From Pomphorhynchus laevis (Eukaryota > Acanthocephala > Palaeacanthocephala > Echinorhynchida > Pomphorhynchidae): 64,000 nt of DNA. The position numbers and the translations under genes are program-made. The notes below the pieces were generated by a model. That model saw only the letters and a list, made by a program, of their open reading frames with translations. It did not search any database and was not told the origin of the DNA. The stretch spans positions 1-64,000 of the forward strand of contig WNNJ02001820.1 in assembly GCA_012934845.2 (NCBI GenBank), given 5' to 3'. This document shows, piece after piece, positions 24,259 through 35,452 of this stretch. Numbering within the stretch: position 1 is the first letter of the stretch; each line of letters starts with the position of its first letter.

Positions 24259-26600
24259 GTTATATAATTATAAAATAAACAAAACATAATAATGCTAAAT
24301 CAAAATTTAATAATTAAATAATAAAATTAATAATTGTTTTTAGATTTTCTATAATTTAAATCAAGTTAAAAAAAATAAAAAATAAAATTTAAAATAAACG
24401 TCATTTTTATGAATTGACTAATAAATAACATACGTTGTATCAGAATAAGAATTAGAGGTCATCAGGAGGAACTGCTATGCTATCAGGTTTCGGCCCCTAA
24501 CTCCTCTACCCAACATAGCAGCGGGGCCAAATACATGCTAATGATGTATTTCCTCTGAAATAACTATCTAGTATCTTATTCTAATGCAAAGTATATTATT
24601 TATTATCCATCCATAAAAATTTGCCACTTAAGAGTTTAAATTTATTCTTTATATTATTGTGTTGATTTATATATTTTACTATTTTCTGCTTGATGTTATT
24701 TTTATAGTAACCTAGTTTAAAATATGTATCTATTAAATTATTTAAATGATTTTGAAGAAAGCCAATATCATTACATATTGTTGCAATTCTTAAAATTTCA
24801 TTATTTAATGTATTATATTTTATATTATATGGTATGCATGAATGCTCATGCAAAAATATGTTTCTTGTAAATTTAAATATGTCATCTTTACGATATAAAT
24901 TAATAGTAGTTTTAGTTAATGTTAATTTAATGTTCATATCTAGATATACACCTTCTTTATCATTAATATTGGTTTTGCTAAGAATAAGGCTTTCTGGATA
25001 AATGTGCTCACTAATTGAATAAAAATTATTAGAATTAAATACACATATATCATCAATGTATCGAAACATATATTTCATATATTTATATTGTTTAGATTTA
25101 GTTTTTACACAGTTATGAACAAATTCATATTCTATAAAGCTTAAAAACAAGTCAGCTATAATTGGGCTACTATTACCACCCATTGGAACACCTTTTACTT
25201 GTCTAAATATAGATGTCCCTACTTTTAAATAATTTTGATTTATTCAAAATATTTAAGGATTCTATTAATTCAATTTTATCCATATATTTATATTTATTTG
25301 ATGGTTTAATTTTTGTTAGATAGGCGTTATAATTATTATAACATATATATGTATATCTTTTTCCGAATATAAGATTAATTAATTTTACTAGCGCTTCTTT
25401 AATATCTACTAAATCTAGATTTGTATAAAGCGTACTAAAATCGTATGTATTTATATTTTGAAAATTTATTCCTTTTGTCTGTTCTAAAAATTCTTTTGTA
25501 GAATTAATACTGAAATAGTGTTTTATACCAGTATTAATTTCGATTACCTTGCAATATTTTTTAAAATGTGCTTTAATTACTTTAAGTATTTTATTCATAT
25601 AGACAGAAAGTGGTTTTAATGTACATTTAAACGCACTACATATGAACCTAGGTTTTATTGGATTTTTATGTAATTTTGGATTCCAATATAATATAGGTAT
25701 AGTTTTATTATCTAATTCAACCTTTATACCCTTTTTATCCATTATAGAACAGTGACTTGTAATAATTGTTTCTAAACTCAACTCACTACGTTCATATGTT
25801 GGATTTACATTTAAATCATTAGAATTAACCTCTTTCATTAGTATATCATAATAAAGCTTTTTGCATATGAAGACAAAGTTATTACTAGCTTTATCAATAG
25901 TTGTTATTATATAGTTATCCTTTAATTTAGTAAGTTCTTTATACATATCTTTATTAATTTTATCTTTCCTTTTATAATTGTTTGTTATTTTCATTTTATT
26001 TTTAATTTTATCAAATATATAATCTTTCCAAATTTTTATCTTAGATATATTCGAGCTTTCACTATTAATCAGCTTACTAAAGTAATCATTTAAGTTATTA
26101 TATAACGAACTGTAAATTTTATTTTTGTCGTTGTTGTTATTTAATCTATATTTATACCCTTTTGATAGCAGCTTTCTTAATTCACAATTTTCAATTAATT
26201 CTAGATTATGGGTACATATATGTTCATTTATTTTATCAAAACTAAGACTTTTACAATTGCATTCTGTTTCCATTATGTTTCTAATATTATCGTTACATAT
26301 TGATTTTAATTCTTTATTATAATTACAAATTTTTCGTCCTAATGGTGGTAGGAGTTTATACCTTATTTTAGGAATATATTTACTTAAATCTGACCCTATT
26401 ATTTCTTTACTTTTAGAATTATTTAAAAGTCCGGCTATATTTATGTTATCTATACATTTATTAATGAAGTTTATGGTTAATGTATATTTTCTATTGTTAT
26501 TATTAACATTTATTGTACGATTATAGTATTTTGTATTACAATAACTGTCTATTATACAACTTAGCCTTTCATAGGGAAATATTCTATTTCCCTATCATAG
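24235..26600 (-). mobile_element. Penelope-like retroelement, nearly whole RT gene, no GIY-YIG domain in the frame
   Basis: Open coding runs from about 26600 down to 24596 with one frame change near 25200. It has an N-terminal part with IPKIRYKLLPPLGRKICN and a Cys/His patch (ETECNCKS, then EHICTH). Next come the Penelope-type RT blocks TTIDKASNNFVFICKK, LYWNPKLHKNPIKPRFI and NTYDFSTLYTNLDL (catalytic Asp). FRQVKGVPMGGNSSPIIADL (motif B) and MFRYIDDICVF (catalytic YIDD) follow. The protein ends KFLWMDNK with no C-terminal GIY-YIG nuclease. The 3' tail (24235-24595) holds the terminus conserved in other copies. It is very similar to the copies at 38698 and 41216, so the family moved recently. 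The MGGN motif suggests the Naiad-like branch. Confidence 0.88.
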
Positions 26601-26609
26601 GGAAATAGT
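26571..26609. repeat. Small hairpin and repeat at the 5' edge of the Penelope-like copy
   Basis: Arms atagggaaata (26571-26581) and tatttccctat (26585-26595), then another direct copy of atagggaaatag. It sits where the open RT frame ends. Confidence 0.7.
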
Positions 26610-27010
26610 TTCAAATTGAGAATTCGATATTATTAAAAGATTATACTAAATAAAATCATAAAATCGTTTCAATTTATTTCTAAAACTGAAAATTGCTCAT
26701 TTGTGTAAATATCGAGAAAACTAATTATTAATAAAATTAAATGGAAATGGAAAAGTGAAAAGTAACATTTTATGATATGATGTATGCTATCATTAAACAT
26801 TATGATATATTTTTTATAATATATTATTAAAATTTATATATTAATATAAATATTTATATATTTATATTAATTTCCTGACAGGCCGCCGACCCTGACCTGC
26901 CATGAAAAGGCAAAGAATAACAAGAAGATTAATATTTATAAAATATTTACATTTATTCATAATTTCGATTAACTTGCAGTTGTTACAAAGATTTTAAATA
27001 AAAATTCTTG
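26610..27010. other. AT-rich spacer, nothing recognised
   Basis: Lies between the minus-strand Penelope-like copy and plus-strand terminal repeats. No coding frame was recognised in either direction. Confidence 0.45.
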
Positions 27011-27029
27011 ACCCAATTTTGACATATAA

Positions 27030-27345
27030 AGCTGTAGCTTTATATGTCAGAATAAAGCTACAGAGGAGTTAGTGACCGAAACCTGATAGCATAGCAGTTC
27101 CTCCTGATGACCTCTAATTTCTTATTCTGATACAACGTCTGTTATTTATTAGTCAATTCATAAAAATGACGTTTATTTTAAATTTCAATTTTTTATTTTA
27201 ACTTGATTTAAATTATAAAAAATCTAAAAACAATTATTAATTTTATTATTTAATTATTAAATTTTGATTTAGCATTATTATGTTTTGTTTATTTTATAAT
27301 TATATTAAATATGGGGACTCAGTCAGCTGATTTGATTATTTAAGA
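27030..27345 (+). mobile_element. Penelope-like terminal repeat (tail copy)
   Basis: Matches the tail of the 24-kb copy in opposite orientation: gaggagttag, gaccgaaacctgatag, catagcagttcctcctgatg, then the long AT-rich part and a variant terminus near 27320-27340. A small inverted repeat (agctgtagcttt and aaagctaca) lies at its start. Confidence 0.8.
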
Positions 27346-27479
27346 TATATCAAATATCGATCAAAATGGTCATCATCAAACGTACAACGATAAACGATGC
27401 AAGAATTGTGTCGCCATTTAAGCTAGCACGATTTCGTAGATCATTGTAACTGATGGATTTGTACCAATCAAAGGGTATG

Positions 27480-27746
27480 AGTAGTCGCAAAACAACTCCA
27501 GGTGTAGCTTATGCTAGAACATGCAGGTTGGGTGGAAAGTAATACGTCGGTCAAACAAATTAGGTTTAGCGAAGAGACTTAATATTAAATGGTCCCATTA
27601 TCGATCGAATAACATAAGTGATGGCTCGATTAAACATGCAAGATCATCAGCTGACGAACTCCATGAAATATTGCAAAGTTGACTGCAATGATAATGATGT
27701 GAATCAACGCCTCAAATTAGAAGCAACATTAATAGCAGTTACTAGC
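27480..27746 (+). pseudogene. GIY-YIG endonuclease remnant of a Penelope-like element
   Basis: Broken frames spell a GIY-YIG nuclease: GVAYARTC near 27502, YVGQTN just after a stop, then LAKRLNIKWSHYRSN, and NQRLKLEATLI near 27711-27746 supplying the catalytic Glu. Canonical Penelope nucleases read YAI.C....YVGQT...L..R...H, then a distal E. The domain lies directly after one terminal repeat (27030-27345) and directly before another (27725-27990). That placement would suit an element with its nuclease at the N-terminus whose RT has been lost. The family match is by motif only. Confidence 0.6.
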
Positions 27747-27990
27747 AGTTCCTCCTGATGACCTCTAATTCTTATTCTGATACAACGTCTGCTATTTATT
27801 AGTCAATTCATAAAAATTGACTTTTATTTTAAATTTCAATTTTTTATTTTAACTTGATTTAAATTATAGAAAATCTTATAACAATTATTTATTTTATTAT
27901 TTAATTATTAAATTTTGATTTAGCATTATTATGTTTTGTTTAGTTTATAATTATATTAAATACGTAGACTCAGCTAGCTGATTTGATCAA
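27725..27990 (+). mobile_element. Penelope-like terminal repeat (second tail copy)
   Basis: Starts gcagttcctcctgatgac and ends with tacgtagactcag then ctagctgatttga near 27965-27990. It is a direct repeat of 27090-27340. Confidence 0.8.
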
Positions 27991-28489
27991 TAAGTCAGGT
28001 CATACATTGACGGACTCGGGGTGTAACCCTGATCATATTTTCAAAGATCCAGGAATTACATAGACGATCAAGTTTGATTATAAAATCAATTTAATTTGAG
28101 GACATTTGATAGGTTTAAATTGTGCTTTTATGATGTTTGTGCTTTATATATGAAATAAGGCATCTTGGCCGAAACGTCAGAAAATTTTCCTTGCACATTC
28201 TTACCTTTCAATTTTCAATCAATCATATAAACGGATCACTTAGCGATCTAGTCCAGGGAAACAACAACGCCGCGTAAAACTCACAGACGTAAAGGTCGCC
28301 AGATGACTAATTTTAGCAATCTATAAACACACATTTACAATGTATAGATAAAATGTTGCAATCAGATGTGGCACTGCGTAGTCTCGCCATTCGAAAATGT
28401 GCTTCTGATTGTATTCATAATCTGTTTTGATATAAATCAGTCATTACTCCCCTCAATCTCGCTCGTGTCATTTTTTATCTCGGTTAAAA
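27991..28489. other. Spacer with a decayed hammerhead-like core
   Basis: At 28151-28178 the sequence tgaaataa, GGC-loop-GCC, then gaaacgtc resembles the second half of a hammerhead core (stem II, GAAA, GUC). It lies about 190 bp after the terminus at 27990. The CUGAUGA box is not intact. The rest is unrecognised. Confidence 0.35.
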
Positions 28490-31400
28490 AATTCTTGATT
28501 GAATTCTTGATTGAATTCTTGATTGAACTACTTACAATATTAATTTCAAAAATCTGAAAAAATGCAGCAATCGTTCAAATATAAAGTGCGTCGGACCAAT
28601 CAAAGATTTCACAATTTTCAGCAAATTTGGAGCAGAATTCAGCAAGATTGGAGCAGTTCACAGGTATTTCCAAGGAAATTTCAAATACTTCAGCTTCTAA
28701 GGTTAGTGTTTTGTTAACCAATGATAATGATGACAAGGGATTACTTCCACCCACACCTAAGCTAAAAAATTTGGTTATCATTAAATTAGCTGAGCCTTAT
28801 GAAAGGCACAAACTCTATAATTTATTCTTTCGCAGTTTTGTTAAACAATTCCATAACGTAATTCTATTTAATCTGGCCAGACATTATGAATCAGAAATAC
28901 AAGTTTGGTTTGCCTCCCCTAAATTGGCAAATGACTATAAAGAATACTTTGACAGAAATATCTCCATGCTTGGGGATATTTATTATGGCTTCGTTGAAAG
29001 TTTCTAATCTGCCTCCACACTTGGAGGCAGATTAGAACTGATATTAACAATTTTCAAGCGTTGTTAGAGTGTCGAATTTTCGTTCTGTCAAGGGGAGGGA
29101 TGGGCAAGCCATCCCTATAGCTTTTGTATCGGCCCCCACCGAAATTGCCGAGATATTGGCTAGAACGGCATGTAACCGTTTTATGGGCTTTAATTTAAAA
29201 TTTACTGTACTATCGAATGACGACATGAAGTTCCCCCATTGCAATTAATGTCATGCATGGACACAATAAGCGTATATGTGTAATAAAGATAAGACCCGCG
29301 GTTATTGCTCGTCTGAGGATTGCGCTGGCATCAGTGGGAAGCGTTCATCTACCCCTAGGTGCGCTAATTGCAAGGGTCCGCATCCCTCCTTGTGGAGGAG
29401 GTGTGAGGTCTTTAAGGCCTATAGACTTAATTTCTGTTCTCCTACAACAGAATCCCCGGTAAGTTATGCCGACACCTGCAGTAGAATGTCCGACAAGGAC
29501 ATCCTTCATCTACTAGAATCACATAAACAGTTAATATTCAGACAAATGGAACAGCTTTTTCGAATCATTTTTCGCCATTATATGATAATAAGGTGATTCC
29601 TACTGCCACTGTACCTGAATTTAAAAAAGGGGGCTTCGGCCCATACGGTGCATCCACTAAAGGTAGGCAAGCTGACTAAGTCCAAAGCAGGAAAGGCGTC
29701 CTTTTCGGGAAATGAAGATACTGTCAGTGGGCAAGTGCTCGCCCATGACGGAGTTGGTGGCGGGAAGGGCAACCTTTCCGCCCCTAGCTCTGTTTAGTGA
29801 TGAGGCAATCCCACCCAGCTGATCTAACACAATGCAGGGTACTCGTGAGCTTTTTTCACTGAATATCCATCAGTCGAATTCGGAAGGAGCTTTTGCCCTT
29901 AGACTTCTATCTGGTAGAGATGCAGATGTTATGTCTCGTCTCCCCCAGGACATTACTCGTGTCATCCCTAAGCACATTTGTTCCCACTATACTCCGTACA
30001 AAATCCCGCCTCACTCCTCTTCATCTCAAGGTCTTTTAACCCTTATTAAATGCTCCTTAAGATCGTCCCTTCTACTCAATTATTCTTGTCCAGTTCTGTA
30101 ATGTTTAGTAGTTTCACTCTGTAAGAACGGTAAACGCCTTAGTCTAGCCAATGTCTACATCCGTCCAGGTGAGATTCACAAGAACCGTGACCTTATGGAT
30201 AGGATTATTGATAGTGACTATGACATCGTACTTGGTGACTTCAACGACAGAACTAGTCGTTCATAAATGCAGCACCCCGCAGAGCAAGGAACGGGTATCT
30301 TATTCACAAACCACCGTCCCCTACCTTTCATTGCACATCAACAAATTCACTCCTCGACTTATTACTGCTCCATGGAAGGTGGTTGCTAAACCCCACTGTA
30401 CGGAGCAGTCGCGACAACATCTGTCCACCTCTCATGACTTGATTCGTTGGCGGATAGAAAAGGATACGCTGTTTCAAATGAGATTATATTTTGATCCTAT
30501 CAGAGTGGCTTTCTTTCAGGGAGCTATCCAACACTTCCCCCGAATTAGTAATGAGAGTCTAACCGAATTTAATTCCTACCTCTCTTCGAAAGCTTCCGCG
30601 ATACTTTCGACTACCTATAAAGGTCTTATTTACAGTCCCACTTCGACAAAACTCAAGACCTTAGCGTATATGCTCCGTCTTCGTAACCTCTCTGCTTCTG
30701 CCAGGCAGATTCTCTCCAAGAAATATTGGAGCACCAGATATAGGTTCCAACTGCGTAAGGATAGGGCAAGCATCGCTTCCCTTAATCCAGCTCAGCCTTC
30801 TTTCTGGAAGATATTTACGAAGGAGAAGTTTGTCTATTGGAAGGATAGAGCCTTGGGTTGAATTGGTAGAATAGGTGTTGACAAAGTTTTGGAGAAGTCA
30901 CTATCCTTACATAATTATGGAGCCACTCAATCAACTCAACCAATCCCGTCTTAGGGATACTTTAGGAGTAGGGATCTATCTGTCACAGATATCCTTAACT
31001 CCTGGGGGCCTATTCCGGGCACCTCCAAATCCATCGCTTCACTCTCTTATCGTGTCTGTAAGCTTTTGGCAGCCGAACAAAGAAGATAAGTGGCCGTCAC
31101 AATGATTTTAGCCGCCCCATCCGATGTGGCCGGCATCAACATTATTAGACGAATATTTTTACCAAAGAACAATCCGGTATCATGTTCTAAAAAACTGCGG
31201 CCCGTATCGATTCAAAATTCCCTCGTTTCAATCTACGAAAAAGCGCTTGCGCGTAGAATCCGCGAATATCTGAGTATGCGAAATTTAATCACACCAGGTA
31301 TCCATGGGTTCGTCAAAGGGTGCTCGGTATACTCAGCAGTAGGTGAAGTGCATCAGTTTTGCCAGGAAAATAGTTATCAACTTGCTGTAGATGTTTTCCT

Positions 31401-32040
31401 TATTTTTTCTGCTGAATTTGACCGCATCTCCATTTCCTTTGTTATCGCTTATCTCAGGTCCTTCGGGTTGCCTGCGAGAATTTTTAACAGGGGTGAGATA
31501 CTGCCGTATACCAAGCGATTCTATTATGAAGACGACCCTGTTGCGCGTCAGTTCTACCCTACTACGGGTGTGCCCCACGGATCATCACTTTCTCCTATCT
31601 TGTTTCGTGCTTCTTCCACTGAACTTTTTAAAATATTTTAACGCGAACAACGTCTAGTGGTATAAGCTAATGATATCACAACCTTGCTCTCTGGACGCAG
31701 GTGCAAAGACGTAGTCTCGGACATCAGCCGATTCTTTTTAAGATTAAAAGACCAGTTAGCCCGGTCTAATCTTATTTTAAACTCCGCCAAATCGCAGGTG
31801 GTTGTCTACCATGACGCCCCTGCAACAAATCAAAAACTTAAGAGATTAGCACTCTTTGCCTTCTCCTCTATTTTGACTAATCATCCATTCCCTACCTTCA
31901 CGAGTCGAGTAAAATACCTGGGGTTTACCGTTACGGTGAACTGGTCGGCAAAAGCTGACCTGGATAGACTTAAATGTATCCTGAAGAGAGCTAGGTGGGC
32001 CCTGAAAAGGGCCCGTAGGGTTCAATAGTAATGCTTAGTT
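28490..32040 (+). mobile_element. LINE-A copy 4, ORF1 to near the end of ORF2
   Basis: A plus-strand copy. A 5' leader with three ttcttgattgaa repeats (28492-28530) precedes ORF1 (about 28627-29600, with ILFNLARHYESEIQVWF, FMGFNLKFTVLS, CNKDKTRGYCSSEDC and YADTCSRMSDKDIL). Endonuclease remnants follow (about 29830-30540, VYIRPGEIHKNRD in one frame). RT is at about 31090-32030 (LRPVSIQNSLVSIYEKALA, TGVPHGSSLSPILF). The last catalytic box is decayed. Stops and frame changes occur throughout. It lacks the 3' tail present in copy 3 and ends where the foldback element begins. Confidence 0.85.
29003..29036. repeat. Perfect 15-bp hairpin within LINE-A copy 4 ORF1
   Basis: Arms 29003-29017 and 29022-29036 are perfectly complementary with a 4-nt loop. 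The position corresponds to a break in the ORF1 frame. Confidence 0.85.
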
Positions 32041-32041
32041 A

Positions 32042-33610
32042 AATAACGCTTTCTTCCGGTTCTCATATTTTGCATAACAAAAGATATTAGTAAGATAAGT
32101 CCGTGCTTATTCGGCTTATGACCGAGGCTAGTCTAATTTCGAGATATTTAATTTTATTTTTTTAGAAAAAAATCAAAAATTCAAAACATATGTAGTGCAT
32201 ATTACGACCTGAAACGTTAAATACTTCATTAATAGACAATTCTTCATAACATATTTAAAGTATATAAAGTTAAAGTTAGTAAAAAAAATTCATGATGGAT
32301 TTTTTTTGTGGTAAAAATATTTTTTTCTCTAATTTTTCAAGTATGGACACAATAATTTTTTCATATTATTTAAATTATTGACGTAGAATATACCTACTAT
32401 CAAAATTTTAGCTCAATACAATTCCCGGATGAAAAGAATATAATGTTCAATTAGAGATCACTTGTTCAATTTAGGTTTTCACCATATATATGACAAAAAT
32501 AAATCATTTTGATGACATGTTTTAGCTTAAAATAACTATTTACTGTCTCCCAAAATGATTCCAAAACGATGTAAATTTATTAAGGTGCGAACTTCGCCTC
32601 CGAGCATATTCGCTCAAATAAAGATCCATCCATTATTTTTTGCCCTTTCCACTAAAAAATGCTTTAATGGACGCCATTGGGACTGTATTTGTTGTGTATG
32701 ACATCTTAGAAATTGGAAATAAGAGATGTGCTCCTAATACATCTTATTCCTAATTAGAAATAAGGAAATTTAATTCTATGGTAAAATGAGAGTATGGAGA
32801 AAATAGAGTGCGGGGATTGGGAATGAAGAAAGGGGAAGGGGGAAGAGGGGAGAGGTAAAGTGGGAAGTGGGCGAAAGGAGAAATAGAAGGACGGAAGGTG
32901 AAAATTTGAGAAAGGAGGAAAGGCGAATGGGGGAAGAGGAAATGAGGGGAATGGCGGAAAATGGAATGATCAGGAGGGCTACGGGAGGTTAAAAAACACT
33001 TATTTATTGTGCAAATGGTGGATGGGCCTTTATTTGGACGAATATGCTTGGAGGCGAAATTCTCGCCTGAATATCTTACCTCTTTTTTAAAAACTTTTAG
33101 ACGACATTAAAGACTTATTTTAAGTTAAACATTTCATCAAAATGATTTATTTTTTATTACTATGGTGAAAACCTAAATTAAACATATATCCTCAAATAAA
33201 CATTGCGTTTCTCTTCACCTGAGAGTTTATTTGAGCTAAAATATTGATAGTTGGTATATCAGACTTCGCTGATTTAAATAATATTTAAAAATCAATGTGC
33301 CCATAATTGAAAAAATTGAGAAAAAATATTTTTTATCTCAAAAATATTTTTTATCATAAGATTTTTTTACTAACTTTTACTTGATATACTTGTTATATGT
33401 TGTGAACAATTGTCTCTTGATGAGGTATTTAATGTTTCAGGTCGTGATATGCACTACACATTTTTATTTTTAAATTTAAATTTTTTCTAAAAAATAAAAA
33501 TTAAACATCTCGAAATTAGATTATCCTTAGTTAAAAGATGATTAAGCACGTATGTATCTTACTAATACCGTCCGTTATGCAAAATATAAGAACCGGAAAA
33601 GGCGGTATTT
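32042..33610. mobile_element. Foldback-type DNA element with ~600-bp terminal inverted repeats
   Basis: The left arm (about 32042-32650) and right arm (about 33000-33608) are inverted copies. Matches include cttccggttctcatattttg against the right-end complement, gtgcatattacgacctgaaa, atttaggttttcaccata, aataaatcattttgatga and cgcctccgagcatattcg. The outer ends read taaataacgc... on both sides and are flanked by TA, which would fit a TA target. No transposase frame is present, so the element is non-autonomous. It lies against the end of LINE-A copy 4. The whole unit could fold into one giant hairpin with a purine-rich loop. Confidence 0.8.
32783..32990 (+). repeat. ~200-bp purine-rich tract at the centre of the foldback element
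   Basis: Almost entirely A and G on the plus strand (blocks such as gaagaaaggggaagggggaa), with only scattered pyrimidines. It forms the loop between the long inverted arms. Such tracts can form triplex DNA; that is an inference here. Confidence 0.8.
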
Positions 33611-35190
33611 AGCTAAATATTTACCGGGTTCAACAACGTTACATGAACACGACCATGTTTATTTCAATAAACGTTTCAGAGGAAATGTTTACCTTTGTCA
33701 GTATCAAGATAAAGGCAACATACAAACAAGTTAAAATTTTAGCGAAGCAACAAAATATTAAACATCGTACAATGTATGATACAATGTAGGCCTGAGTTTA
33801 AAAGTAGTAGAATACGTGAATGGACCCCTGTTGTTCTTTCTGTTTATTGTGGATGTCGGTTCGCTCTTCGACAATTTTATACAAAATTGGTGATGTGCAC
33901 CTTTAAAAATGTGCGTTACGCTGACATCAGCCTTCATTTTCACCTTAACGTGGTGTCATCACGTGGTGGCGTTTTGAAAAATTATTCGTAGAGAATATCG
34001 AATCAGATCCTCATATGGTATCATCACAATACAACAGAAATGAGAGATAAATGCGGAAATAAATTAAAGGTTTTTATTATTCTGTTTTTGACCTTAACAT
34101 TATAGATTCTCTTTAAAGGATGTTACTCCAATCCTTGGTCACTTGGTCTACCAAACAGTAAAGACTTTCCAATCTCCTATCTGATTCGTAAATACGTGAA
34201 CCCTCCTACGAGTTGCAGTCCGCAAAAGAAACAACAATTGAATATAACTGACGCGCTCTTTCACAGCACGCGAAATATGAACCAGATATTTTACTATTCA
34301 TGTATGTAACGTTGTCTTCATATTTAAATACCGCAAACGATCGTGACAAGGCAAGTCTCGCAAACCTAAAGCATCTTCGGATGCTCGTAGTATCCTTTTG
34401 TTTGGGGAGATCCCTACCCTTAGAATGATGATACGACATTTCGGATAGACGGCACTGCTGATATACGACACTGCGGATATATGGTGTTACAAATACGGAA
34501 AGTTATGAACAAATAATCTTGGGAAGTATCTCCTGATCACACTGAAAGTTCTTTTTGTTTTAAAACAAATCTGATTCGTTCCCAACAACAACATTGTTTG
34601 AGCATTGTCAACAACTTGTAATGCTACTGATCCGATGTAGCAACACCGATCTAACACTTTGTCCAATATCCATATGTGTATTTCGCTACGTCTATTTTTA
34701 TATTGTTTTCACTTGTCTATTATGATTATATATTATATTATTATATGCTATTAACATAAATGTTCTAAGAATCACAAAATTGTGGTCAAAGACCAGTACT
34801 AATCCGAACTATTACTTTATCCATTTCTATCGCGGTATTTCAACGAAACATCTGATTTTCAACATACTGCATGTGAATGAAAATGGCATGGTACGTTATA
34901 AATATTATGGGACGAATCCAGTAAATGAAGATACTAGTTCGATAAATAAGTAGTGATATTTTATAAATAAAAAAATATATATTGTCTAATAAATAACTGC
35001 ATTCTCAACTTAATGAAATCGTTTCCAAAATTGCTTTTAAAATTGTATTTTTAATTTAAAAAATACAATTAAAAGAAATTTTGGCAACGTTAATATCGTT
35101 TTTCTAGACTTAGCCAGTTTTTTAACAGATTGAGTATACTATCCTTATTGAGTATACAAAGTGAGTATACTATAGCCACTTGAATGTGTC
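33611..35190. other. Interval without a supported gene
   Basis: Short open frames occur (for example 34206-34439 minus, 77 codons), but none has recognisable family features. A small inverted repeat around aattgtattttt/aaaaatacaatt lies near 35040-35073. Confidence 0.45.
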
Positions 35191-35209
35191 CTTGTAAAAT
35201 AACATTTTT

Positions 35210-35238
35210 AATACGTAGACTCAGTTAGCTGAATTGAT
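35210..35238 (+). repeat. Penelope-type terminal motif (solo)
   Basis: Reads atacgtagactcag, then ttagctgaattga, matching the 3' boundary of the Penelope-like copies. No RT lies nearby. The hammerhead ribozyme at 35411 follows 173 bp after its end. Confidence 0.7.
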
Positions 35239-35410
35239 CTATTAAAAGGAATTTAGTGCCTCATGCATGGTTAAACTGTAATAGTCACTGCCATGCACAG
35301 AGCTTATGCTACATTCTCTATGATGATTCAGATTAAGGCTAGGTCTGTTTTTCGAGCTATAGACATTGTTTAAGCGTGTGTTAAGGTGCCTATTGATAAT
35401 TATTGAAGTT

Positions 35411-35452
35411 ATGGTACTGATGAGCTCTGTTAGAGCGAAACGCGTATACCGT
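35411..35452 (+). ncRNA. Type I hammerhead ribozyme with minimal stem III
   Basis: All core positions are present. CTGATGA is at 35417-35423. Stem II is a 5-bp hairpin (35424-35428 with 35432-35436, loop GTT, closing G-C). GAAA is at 35437-35440, and the cleavage triplet GTA ends at 35446. Stem I pairs 35411-35416 (atggta) with 35447-35452 (taccgt), six pairs including one G-U. Stem III is only A-U plus C-G, with a 2-nt loop, and the hexamer ACGCGT (35440-35445) is self-complementary. That is the form in Penelope-like elements and retrozymes, which are thought to cleave as dimers. Predicted self-cleavage is after A35446. It probably belongs to the terminal repeat of the nearby Penelope-type end. 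Confidence 0.82.

Noticed and set aside
24440-24520. Standard type I or III hammerhead in the Penelope tail
   Set aside because: GAAA and CTGATGA occur in the wrong order, and no GAAA follows CTGATGA at stem II distance. Kept only as a permuted-core observation.
29044-29244. Inverted segment in LINE-A copy 4
   Set aside because: The minus-strand frame is a shadow. The plus strand reads the expected ORF1 (NFRSVKGRDGQ, FMGFNLKFTV) in the right order.
34206-34439. 77-codon minus-strand gene
   Set aside because: No domain, no splice context and no homologous copy recognised.
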